5,070 bases of DNA from Methanothrix sp. (lineage in GTDB: Archaea; Halobacteriota; Methanosarcinia; Methanotrichales; Methanotrichaceae): contig JAQTYS010000204.1 of the NCBI GenBank assembly GCA_028688175.1, positions 1 to 5,070 of the forward strand, given 5' to 3'. The notes under the pieces were generated by a model, which made no database searches, had not been told where the DNA came from, and saw nothing but the letters and a program-made list of their open reading frames with translations. Position 1 is the stretch's first letter, and each line of letters begins with the position of its first letter. Position numbers and translations under genes: made by a program. Shown here piece by piece: positions 1 to 4,272 of this stretch.

Positions 1-123
1 GACGGTCAGAATCTCAATACCCACCAGGCTGATCCTGGCCCAAACATCGACTACGATTCCCTTGTCGAGAATTCTATCCAGAACCTCGGCAAGACTTGAT
101 GCGTCCGGTGTAGCTGTTACCAT
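1..123 (-). CDS. gvpA: Gas vesicle structural protein GvpA, copy 1 (5' part only)
   Basis: This is the first 41 codons of a gvpA gene that leaves the window at its left edge. GvpA is the small hydrophobic protein whose ribbed polymer forms the gas-vesicle wall and gives buoyancy. The visible residues (start MVTATPDASS, then LAEVLDRILDKGIVVDVWAR and SLVGIEIL) are the conserved amphipathic N-terminal helix and first beta strand of the family. The ATG at 123-121 is firm: an in-frame TGA lies at 132-130, and an AGGAG Shine-Dalgarno sequence sits nine bases upstream. It lies 35 bp downstream of the second gvpA copy in the same direction, so the two are probably co-transcribed. All visible coding bases are identical to copy 2. 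The C-terminal half is outside the window, so intactness cannot be judged. Confidence 0.93.
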   Translation of the reverse strand, partial: MVTATPDASSLAEVLDRILDKGIVVDVWARISLVGIEILTV

Positions 124-127
124 TTTT
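1..127. repeat. Direct repeat copy A (gvpA 5' half)
   Basis: These 127 bases are identical to 267-393. The identity covers the first 41 codons of gvpA plus four bases upstream of the start codon and stops abruptly there. The left end is set by the window edge, so the true repeat may be longer. Confidence 0.97.
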
Positions 128-131
128 ATTC

Positions 132-139
132 ACTCCTTT
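132..139 (-). promoter_or_regulatory. Ribosome binding site of gvpA copy 1
   Basis: On the minus strand AAAGGAGTG ends nine bases before ATG 123. With the in-frame TGA at 132-130, it fixes the start. The site lies in the 35-bp spacer between the two gvpA genes, where I see no separate promoter. Confidence 0.75.
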
Positions 140-158
140 GGATGTTTGATTCACTAAT

Positions 159-389
159 TCAGGCTGGGACTTTGGGGCTTGCCCCGATAGCGGCCTGCTC
201 AATCTTGGCCATCTCTTCAGAGTAGTGCAGGTAGGTGTCCACCGATGCTACGACAACACGAGCCTCGACGGTCAGAATCTCAATACCCACCAGGCTGATC
301 CTGGCCCAAACATCGACTACGATTCCCTTGTCGAGAATTCTATCCAGAACCTCGGCAAGACTTGATGCGTCCGGTGTAGCTGTTACCAT
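159..389 (-). CDS. gvpA: Gas vesicle structural protein GvpA, copy 2 (complete)
   Basis: This encodes a complete GvpA of 76 residues, the usual length for the family. Residues 10-60 hold the conserved core: the helix SLAEVLDRILDKGIV, the beta hairpin around VDVWARISLVGIEILTVEARVV (cited by position: residues 24-47), and the second helix ASVDTYLHYSEEM. The tail (61-76) is short and variable, ending in KVPA as in many GvpA proteins. I chose ATG 389-387 because a GGAG lies nine bases upstream and copy 1 has the same start and spacing; the frame could also open at ATG 404 or 428. It is probably the first gene of a leftward gvp operon, with copy 1 next. A TATA-like element lies about 70 bp upstream, beside a large inverted repeat. 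The protein family is certain; the promoter and operon extent are inferred. Confidence 0.96.
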   Translation of the reverse strand: MVTATPDASSLAEVLDRILDKGIVVDVWARISLVGIEILTVEARVVVASVDTYLHYSEEMAKIEQAAIGASPKVPA

Positions 390-393
390 TTTT
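267..393. repeat. Direct repeat copy B (gvpA 5' half)
   Basis: This is the second copy of the 127-base identity, offset by 266 bp from copy A. The bases farther upstream of the two genes differ, although both keep a GGAG nine bases before the ATG. That fits gene conversion or a recent duplication limited to the coding part. Confidence 0.97.
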
Positions 394-398
394 CTCTT

Positions 399-402
399 CT
401 CC
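399..402 (-). promoter_or_regulatory. Ribosome binding site of gvpA copy 2
   Basis: GGAG on the minus strand is nine bases before ATG 389, the same spacing as in copy 1 although the surrounding bases differ. It overlaps the alternative in-frame ATG at 404-402, which argues against that longer start. Confidence 0.65.
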
Positions 403-454
403 ATCTGACTTATCCTGAGCAATCTCAAGGATTATTATCTGTTTGAAATTATTG

Positions 455-463
455 TTTATTTAT
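455..463 (-). promoter_or_regulatory. Candidate TATA box for the gvpA operon
   Basis: Read on the minus strand this is ATAAATAAA, an archaeal TATA-like element preceded by GC. It lies about 65-75 bases upstream of the gvpA copy 2 start, so transcription starting about 25 bases downstream (near 430) would leave a leader of roughly 40 bases. The position and composition fit an archaeal TBP site, but the region is A/T-rich and other choices exist. Confidence 0.4.
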
Positions 464-467
464 GCAA

Positions 468-521
468 AGAACAGGAGGTAGATAGTAGGAGGCCCTCACT
501 ATTCTTTGCTCCTCCTGTTCT
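468..521. repeat. Large inverted repeat upstream of the gvpA promoter
   Basis: The arms AGAACAGGAGG (468-478) and CCTCCTGTTCT (511-521) are perfect 11-bp inverted copies. Inside them ATAGT (482-486) and ACTAT (498-502) can also pair, so the 54-base segment could fold into a long interrupted hairpin. It lies between two divergent transcription units, so it is unlikely to terminate either of them. Its left arm begins five bases beyond the candidate gvpA TATA box, where an archaeal activator or repressor site would be expected. Operator, cruciform or leader structure are all possible. Confidence 0.7.
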
Positions 522-640
522 CTGTGTCTGACACTTTACTTTGGCTGAGTTCATCTGTACGAATTTTTTCTCATATACATCCGTACAATACCATAGAGAG
601 TACGGTTAGGCCTAAATAGTCTTTCATCTTCTATACTTTG

Positions 641-678
641 TCTCAATTGTTGTTTTAAATTTGTTTTAAAAATTGAGA
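641..678. repeat. Inverted repeat enclosing two direct repeats
   Basis: TCTCAATT (641-648) and AATTGAGA (671-678) are perfect 8-bp inverted copies. Between them TTGTTTTAAA occurs twice (650-659 and 661-670), with starts 11 bp apart, about one helical turn. This resembles a binding site for a cooperative DNA-binding protein. It lies about 100-130 bp upstream of the response-regulator start, just upstream of that gene's likely promoter. A/T-rich composition makes chance pairing a real alternative. Confidence 0.45.
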
Positions 679-684
679 GTTAAC

Positions 685-712
685 AAGCTATAAGCTTTAG
701 AAAAATAAATAA
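685..712 (+). promoter_or_regulatory. Candidate promoter of the response regulator-kinase operon
   Basis: The palindrome AAGCT-ATA-AGCTT (685-697) contains TATAA and is followed by an A-rich AAAAATAAATAA stretch (701-712), which resembles an archaeal BRE/TATA pair. Initiation about 25 bases downstream would give a leader of roughly 35-50 bases before the ATG at 774. Which of the two elements acts as the TATA box cannot be decided by eye. Confidence 0.35.
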
Positions 713-762
713 CAAACATCGGTATCATGGGATCAAACAGATCTAAATAGATGTCATGGTCC

Positions 763-768
763 GGAGGT
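763..768 (+). promoter_or_regulatory. Ribosome binding site of the response regulator
   Basis: GGAGGT ends five bases before the ATG at 774. It is the strongest Shine-Dalgarno sequence in the window and fixes the start of the first gene of the signalling operon. Confidence 0.85.
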
Positions 769-773
769 AAATT

Positions 774-1142
774 ATGAAACTACTTATAATTGACGACGCT
801 CCGGAGATGCTAAAAGCATTCAGGGATATTCTCGAGGCCTATGGATGCGAAGTATACGTAGCGGAAAATGGTGAAGAAGGTCTGACCAGATATGCAGAGG
901 TTATGCCGGATGTTGTTCTAATGGATATCTTGATGCCCAAGCTTGATGGCATAAGTGCCACCAAAAAAATTTTGGAAATGGACCCATCCGCGAAAATTAT
1001 TGTTATCTCTGCTGTGGGAAAGAGTGGACTTGATAATGAATGCCTCCTTGCCGGCGCTAAGAAATTTATTATAAAACCATTTAAGATAAAAGAACTAATG
1101 AGCTCAATCAACTCGCTGGTGTCAATGAATGAAAGGAATTGA
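774..1142 (+). CDS. Receiver-only response regulator (CheY-like)
   Basis: This 122-residue protein consists of a single phosphoreceiver domain with no output domain. The acidic pair D7-D8 follows the first strand (LLIIDD), the phosphoacceptor is D51 in VVLMDILMPKLDG, the switch residue S79 lies in VISA, and the conserved lysine K101 is in KPF. All catalytic residues are present, so it should accept phosphate from a histidine kinase in the cytoplasm. The start is fixed by GGAGGT five bases upstream. Its last 14 bases overlap the histidine kinase gene, so the two are almost certainly co-translated partners. With no DNA-binding domain it must act through a protein partner: the DUF835 protein, the PadR/ATPase pair downstream, or another kinase in a relay. 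It lacks the context (cheA, cheW) expected for a chemotaxis CheY. Confidence 0.94.
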   Translation: MKLLIIDDAPEMLKAFRDILEAYGCEVYVAENGEEGLTRYAEVMPDVVLMDILMPKLDGISATKKILEMDPSAKIIVISAVGKSGLDNECLLAGAKKFIIKPFKIKELMSSINSLVSMNERN

Positions 1143-2262
1143 ATCGGTAAGGGGGTATCAAGAAGAAATAATTGAGGCTATCCCAAGCACTATCATTGTA
1201 GTAAATAGGAGTCTGGAGGTGCTCTATGCCAATAGGAATTATTATACGAAATCCATCGCGAAGCGGGAGAGGGATGTCTTGGGAGAGAGACTGTCCAGGG
1301 TAATTCCGTCCATGCTCATAGAAAAAACAGGAATTATTGATAAAATTCGAGAGGTTTTTCTTACGGGCGTTCCATTTGATGGTGATCAGATCAGATATCC
1401 GGGCGGGATGTTCTATTTCTATAAAATTTATCCACTTAAGGAGGATGAAGAGTTCATAAGCAAAGTTGTAATCTTCATGGAGAACATCACCGAGCTTACC
1501 CGGCTGGAAGAAGAGCTTCGAGAATCTTATGTCAAGCTGGAGAATGCTTTTGCCGAGCTGAAAGAGAATGACGAAATCAAGTCTGAGTTCATCTCTACTG
1601 CCTCTCACGAGCTGAGAACTCCAATAACCGTGATCAATAGCTACGTTGAGATGTTTGAGGGAGGGATGCTCGGCGAGCTTACCAGTATTCAGCGGGAAAA
1701 GGTGGCGATCATAAGTTCGCAGATAGAGCATATGATTCGACTGGTGGAAGATATGCTTGATGTATCCCGGTTGGAATCAAAGGCTCTCAAGATTAGTAAA
1801 TATCTTATCCGGGTCGATGATATTGCCAGAAAGGCACTCGATGATCTGAGCCGTCTGGCAGGGCTAAAGGAGCAATCCGTGTCTTTGACCATAGAGGGGG
1901 AACCCCCTCTGGTGGAGGGCGATGACCGGAGGATCAAGCAGGTCTTCAATAACCTTCTTACTAATGCCATCAAGTATACTCCCAAGAAAGGAAAAATCGA
2001 GGTCATAATTACCGATGAGCCGGAGGATATCTGTGTATCGATAATTGATAATGGTATTGGAGTTGCCAAGAAGGATCAACAGAGAATCTTTGAAAAATTC
2101 TATACGGGCAGCGGCAGCTCGCTGACCAGAGAATCGGGTCGTATGGGCCTTGGCCTGGCCATAGCAAAGGGAATAATTGAGGCCCATGAAGGTCGCATTT
2201 GGGTGGCAAGCGAGGTTGGCAAGGGAAGCACATTTATCTTCACCTTGCCCAAAAAGGTATGA
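1129..2262 (+). CDS. Soluble PAS-domain sensor histidine kinase
   Basis: This 377-residue kinase has no transmembrane segment or signal peptide, so it should sense a cytoplasmic cue. A PAS domain covers about 8-122, followed by a charged, probably coiled-coil linker (123-155). The HisKA dimerisation domain carries phosphoacceptor H160 in SHELRTP. The HATPase_c domain (about 265-377) has the N box NNLLTNAIKYTP with N279, the G1 box DNGIG (307-311), the F box FEKFY (321-325) and the G2 box GLGLA (340-344). It should autophosphorylate and pass phosphate to D51 of the overlapping receiver protein. The ATG at 1129 has no clear Shine-Dalgarno sequence and probably relies on translational coupling. 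Its stop overlaps the next start as ATGA. No ligand-binding residue in the PAS domain lets me name the signal. Confidence 0.94.
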   Translation: MKGIESVRGYQEEIIEAIPSTIIVVNRSLEVLYANRNYYTKSIAKRERDVLGERLSRVIPSMLIEKTGIIDKIREVFLTGVPFDGDQIRYPGGMFYFYKIYPLKEDEEFISKVVIFMENITELTRLEEELRESYVKLENAFAELKENDEIKSEFISTASHELRTPITVINSYVEMFEGGMLGELTSIQREKVAIISSQIEHMIRLVEDMLDVSRLESKALKISKYLIRVDDIARKALDDLSRLAGLKEQSVSLTIEGEPPLVEGDDRRIKQVFNNLLTNAIKYTPKKGKIEVIITDEPEDICVSIIDNGIGVAKKDQQRIFEKFYTGSGSSLTRESGRMGLGLAIAKGIIEAHEGRIWVASEVGKGSTFIFTLPKKV

Positions 2263-2891
2263 TTAGAAATATTCTTGCTAAGCTCAAGATCGCGCATGCA
2301 GTTGTGCCGACAACTGAACCTTTAAATAGTCATGTATGTCGCGATTTGACCAAAGGTTCCAGCTACCTGGTCAAGGAGCAGAAGGCAGATATTGGCTTTG
2401 GACTCTTTGTTTCTTTGGTAAAGGGAAGGTGCAAGGATTGTGAATATCTTGATTCTTTCCCCTGCGAGAGCATAGGTTGTGAAAGGTGCAAGCTGCCTTG
2501 CACCTGTAAAGTATGCAAGAATTCAAGGGCGCAAGGATTATGCTTTACCATGCATTCGCCTCAGGACATTCGTCTGAGGTATGCTCTGCAAACTACACCC
2601 ATTTTCTGGATAAGCAATCATGGGCCTCAGAGCATCAGCCCAATGGGCCTTGAGGTAATTGCTGATATTGCCATCAAGTTCTTGAAGCAAAGCAAAAATC
2701 CGGTAATTCTTCTTGACGCGGTGGAGCACTTGATCTTCGAAAATGGATCCGCGCCTGTGTTGAGGCTGCTAAGGGATATACAAGAATTGATCATAATACA
2801 GAGGGCCATTCTAATCGTGCCGGTGAATCCTGAGGCAATCGAGAAAAAAGAGCTGGCATTGATGGAACGAAATATGAGCGAGCTAGGGTAA
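2259..2891 (+). CDS. DUF835 protein with cysteine-rich insertion
   Basis: This 210-residue protein matches the archaeal DUF835 pattern: GSSYLVKE (33-40), FVSLVKGR (50-57), GLCFTMHSPQDIRLRY (93-108), TPIFWIS (113-119), NPVILLDAVEHLIFENG (147-163), VLRLLRDI (167-174) and the end strand AILIVPVNPEAI (183-194). The family occurs beside or fused to archaeal signalling proteins and its biochemical role is unknown. A cysteine-rich insert spans 58-86 with cysteines at 58, 61, 69, 74, 77, 81, 83 and 86, and C95 lies just after; the spacing resembles a zinc or Fe-S binding module. I chose ATG 2259 because it forms an ATGA overlap with the kinase stop; an in-frame upstream start at 2199 would overlap the kinase by 64 bases. 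Third gene of the operon, it is a candidate output or sensory partner of the kinase. Confidence 0.85.
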   Translation: MIRNILAKLKIAHAVVPTTEPLNSHVCRDLTKGSSYLVKEQKADIGFGLFVSLVKGRCKDCEYLDSFPCESIGCERCKLPCTCKVCKNSRAQGLCFTMHSPQDIRLRYALQTTPIFWISNHGPQSISPMGLEVIADIAIKFLKQSKNPVILLDAVEHLIFENGSAPVLRLLRDIQELIIIQRAILIVPVNPEAIEKKELALMERNMSELG

Positions 2892-2898
2892 AAAACAA

Positions 2899-2979
2899 AT
2901 GATGACTGAAAGCTCGAAGGTGGAATGTAAAGTCCACAAGGAGTTTCGCACCGGATCCGATTTCGTTTCGTGTGAATAA
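2899..2979 (+). CDS. Possible 26-residue small ORF
   Basis: A 26-codon frame opens with ATG-ATG eight bases after the DUF835 stop and reads MMTESSKVECKVHKEF and ten further residues to TAA at 2977-2979. An AGGG near the end of the DUF835 gene could act as a weak ribosome binding site. The predicted peptide is polar and charged with two cysteines and resembles nothing I recognise. A chance frame of this length is common, so coding status is doubtful. Confidence 0.15.
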   Translation: MMTESSKVECKVHKEFRTGSDFVSCE

Positions 2980-2993
2980 TTAATATAGCCTTC

Positions 2994-3048
2994 CAGATTT
3001 TCTGCGCTCTCCTTCGCGATTTTCTAAATGTCAAGAGTGATCCTTTTT
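2994..3048 (+). terminator. Possible T-rich archaeal terminator of the signalling operon
   Basis: The segment carries ATTTTCT twice and a T5 run (3044-3048) in pyrimidine-rich sequence downstream of the DUF835 gene. Archaeal RNA polymerase often terminates at short T-runs without a stable hairpin. There is no strong GC stem here, so the call rests on position and composition only. Confidence 0.25.
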
Positions 3049-3106
3049 GGTCATTCCATTCTGCTTTTGCCGATAATCCCGCGGATCTTGCTTTGGTCTA
3101 ATTACA

Positions 3107-3118
3107 TAACATATGTTA
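3107..3118. promoter_or_regulatory. Perfect palindrome TAACATATGTTA, candidate PadR operator
   Basis: The 12 bases are self-complementary and contain ACAT and ATGT half sites. PadR-family repressors are known to bind inverted repeats with ATGT/ACAT halves, often ahead of their own genes. It lies about 80 bp upstream of the padR-type start and about 30-40 bp upstream of a TATA-like stretch. Autoregulation is an inference. Confidence 0.4.
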
Positions 3119-3144
3119 CGAGACAAGACAAGTGCGTAAGTGGA

Positions 3145-3160
3145 TGAAAATATTCTTATA
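3145..3160 (+). promoter_or_regulatory. Candidate TATA box of the padR-type gene
   Basis: The A/T-rich stretch GAAAATATTCTTATA with purine-rich sequence before it would place initiation near 3175-3185. That gives a very short leader before ATG 3199, with a GGGAG at 3182-3186. Placement within this stretch is uncertain. Confidence 0.3.
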
Positions 3161-3198
3161 GTTTGTGTAAGTATAACAAATGGGAGCCATTTATAATC

Positions 3199-3570
3199 AT
3201 GAAGACACCGACCCAAGACATCGCGGACCTAAGTGAATTCCAGGAAGATAATTGCAAAAAATTTGTTGATAGAGTTATCAAAACAAATCGCGAAATTTTC
3301 ATGATGGCTGCTCTAATCGAAAAACAAATGTGTGGTTATGACATTATCAAAGAAATATTCTCAAAGTGCGACGTTTTTCTCAGCCAAGGAACAGTTTATC
3401 CCGTTTTATATACCCTCGAAGGAGAGGGATTGCTGCATGCTGAATATAGCAAAGGTGATATGAGAAGCAAAAATTACAGCCTTACTCTCAAGGGCAGAAA
3501 AATCGCTGAAAAAGACATTGATGATTTCTCAAGAGCATTGGAGCAGGTATCCTTATTACTCAAGAGATGA
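3199..3570 (+). CDS. PadR-family winged-helix transcriptional regulator
   Basis: This 123-residue DNA-binding protein has the PadR signature. The first helix region is about 34-43, followed by GYDIIKEIF (46-54), the recognition segment LSQGTVYPVLYTLEGEGLL (61-79) and the wing around SKNYSLTLKGRKIAEK (90-105). A C-terminal helix (106-123) probably dimerises, and there is no large ligand domain. Residues 1-30 form a charged N-terminal extension not typical of minimal PadR proteins. I chose ATG 3199; the frame also opens at a TTG at 3163, but GGGAG at 3182-3186 lies between them, about 12 bases before the ATG. The KaiC-like ATPase gene starts four bases after its stop, so the two proteins probably act together. 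A palindrome upstream may be its operator. Targets are unknown; the gvpA region is a candidate. Confidence 0.88.
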   Translation: MKTPTQDIADLSEFQEDNCKKFVDRVIKTNREIFMMAALIEKQMCGYDIIKEIFSKCDVFLSQGTVYPVLYTLEGEGLLHAEYSKGDMRSKNYSLTLKGRKIAEKDIDDFSRALEQVSLLLKR

Positions 3571-3574
3571 GTTG

Positions 3575-4267
3575 ATGCTGAAGAACACAATCAATGGCCT
3601 TGATAAAATACTCTTTGATGATATCCCGAAGGGTTCAGTGATCCTTGTAACCGGGGCGGAAGGTACTCTGAAATCCGGCCTGGTGTTCAGCATGATGGCA
3701 AATTATATTTCGGCCAATGATGAGCATGGCCTCTATGTAACTTTAGAGCAAAATATTGATAGCCATATCCGAAATATGAATAGTCTGGGGATTAGAGAAG
3801 AGCGTGGTTTGCATATATTTGACTACCGAGATATGCGGCTGGAATGGATGGACAGCGAATTGGATCTTATCAAGACTACAGAGGAAGTAATCGATTCTTA
3901 CAAAGAGAAGTATGACAACCTAACGCTATTTGCGCTTGATTCTCTAAATGCCCTCTATTCCATCTCAGATCAAGGGAATATGAGGAATAAAATCTATAAT
4001 TTCTTTTCGCACCTCAGAGATGAAGAGCTTACATCCTTCTTGATAATGGAGTCTGCCCAGTCGAGAATCTCAGGACAATTCTCTTCGTTCCATCAAGTTG
4101 AGCATTTTCTGGCGGACGGAACAATTGAGCTTGGCATGATTGAGGGTAGCGGCGGAGTGAAAAGGTACATTCAAATCTTGAAGATGAGAGCTACAAAACA
4201 CGCGATGGAGAAGCATCAGATTATCATCGGCGATAATGGGTTAAATATTCTTGGCCCTATTTATTAA
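3575..4267 (+). CDS. KaiC/RecA-like single-domain ATPase
   Basis: This 230-residue protein matches one KaiC/RadA-type RecA-fold domain. GLDKIL (8-13) and IPKGSVILVTG (17-27) lead into a Walker A-like GAEGTLKS (27-34). YVTLEQN (54-60) holds the likely catalytic glutamate E58, LTLFALDS (116-123) is Walker B with D122, and the C-terminal KaiC pattern includes LADGTIEL (179-186) and KMRATKH (203-209). The glycine normally just before the Walker lysine is leucine here, so nucleotide binding is likely but altered. The ATG at 3575 has a TTG one codon upstream as an alternative; either follows the padR-type stop closely and suggests coupled translation. It could be an ATP-dependent switch acting on the PadR partner or on phosphorylated receiver. 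The P-loop regulator GvpD of haloarchaea is a functional parallel, not a shown homologue. Confidence 0.88.
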   Translation: MLKNTINGLDKILFDDIPKGSVILVTGAEGTLKSGLVFSMMANYISANDEHGLYVTLEQNIDSHIRNMNSLGIREERGLHIFDYRDMRLEWMDSELDLIKTTEEVIDSYKEKYDNLTLFALDSLNALYSISDQGNMRNKIYNFFSHLRDEELTSFLIMESAQSRISGQFSSFHQVEHFLADGTIELGMIEGSGGVKRYIQILKMRATKHAMEKHQIIIGDNGLNILGPIY

Positions 4268-4272
4268 ATAGT

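Larger units (their letters stand above)
390..773. other. Divergent intergenic control region (384 bp)
   Basis: No credible gene lies between the leftward gvpA pair and the rightward response regulator. From left to right it holds the gvpA leader, the candidate gvpA TATA element (455-463), the inverted repeat (468-521), three GTAC-containing motifs (556-604), a repeat cluster (641-678), a small palindrome around TATAA (685-697), an A/T-rich TATA-like stretch (701-712) and the ribosome binding site of the response regulator (763-768). The stretch from about 560 to 715 is markedly A/T-rich compared with the flanking genes. Confidence 0.8.
2892..3198. other. Intergenic region between the signalling operon and the padR-type gene
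   Basis: Apart from the doubtful small frame at 2899-2979, I see no gene in this 307-bp gap. It contains pyrimidine-rich sequence with short T-runs (about 2990-3050) that could end the upstream transcript, a perfect 12-bp palindrome (3107-3118), a nine-base near-repeat TG[CT]GTAAGT at 3133-3141 and 3164-3172, and a TATA-like stretch before the next gene. The gap suggests that the padR-type gene has its own promoter. Confidence 0.6.

Noticed and set aside
390..428. Thirteen-residue N-terminal extension of gvpA copy 2
   Set aside because: Copy 1 has an in-frame TGA three codons before the equivalent ATG, and both copies have GGAG nine bases before the shorter start.
1108..1731. A 207-codon open frame antisense to the histidine kinase
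   Set aside because: It lies wholly opposite well-conserved kinase and PAS coding sequence, has no recognisable motif and no convincing ribosome binding site; it is a by-product of the kinase codons.
1689..2187. Two overlapping minus-strand open frames opposite the kinase ATPase domain
   Set aside because: Low-complexity Ser/Ile/Arg-rich translations with no family resemblance, mirrored by the strongly conserved N and G boxes on the plus strand.
2627..3034. A 135-codon minus-strand frame over the DUF835 3' end and the gap
   Set aside because: Most of it is opposite conserved DUF835 motifs; the part outside has no motif or upstream signals.
3163..3198. TTG start twelve codons upstream for the padR-type gene
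   Set aside because: It overlaps the likely promoter, and the only Shine-Dalgarno-like GGGAG lies downstream of it and before ATG 3199.
3031..3216. A 61-codon minus-strand frame in the gap before the padR-type gene
   Set aside because: No ribosome binding site, no recognisable domain, and it runs through the palindrome and promoter-like elements.
3518..3574. Earlier start of the KaiC-like ATPase inside the padR-type gene
   Set aside because: The extra residues do not resemble the family, whose domain begins right at the GLDKIL segment, and they would overlap conserved padR C-terminal codons.
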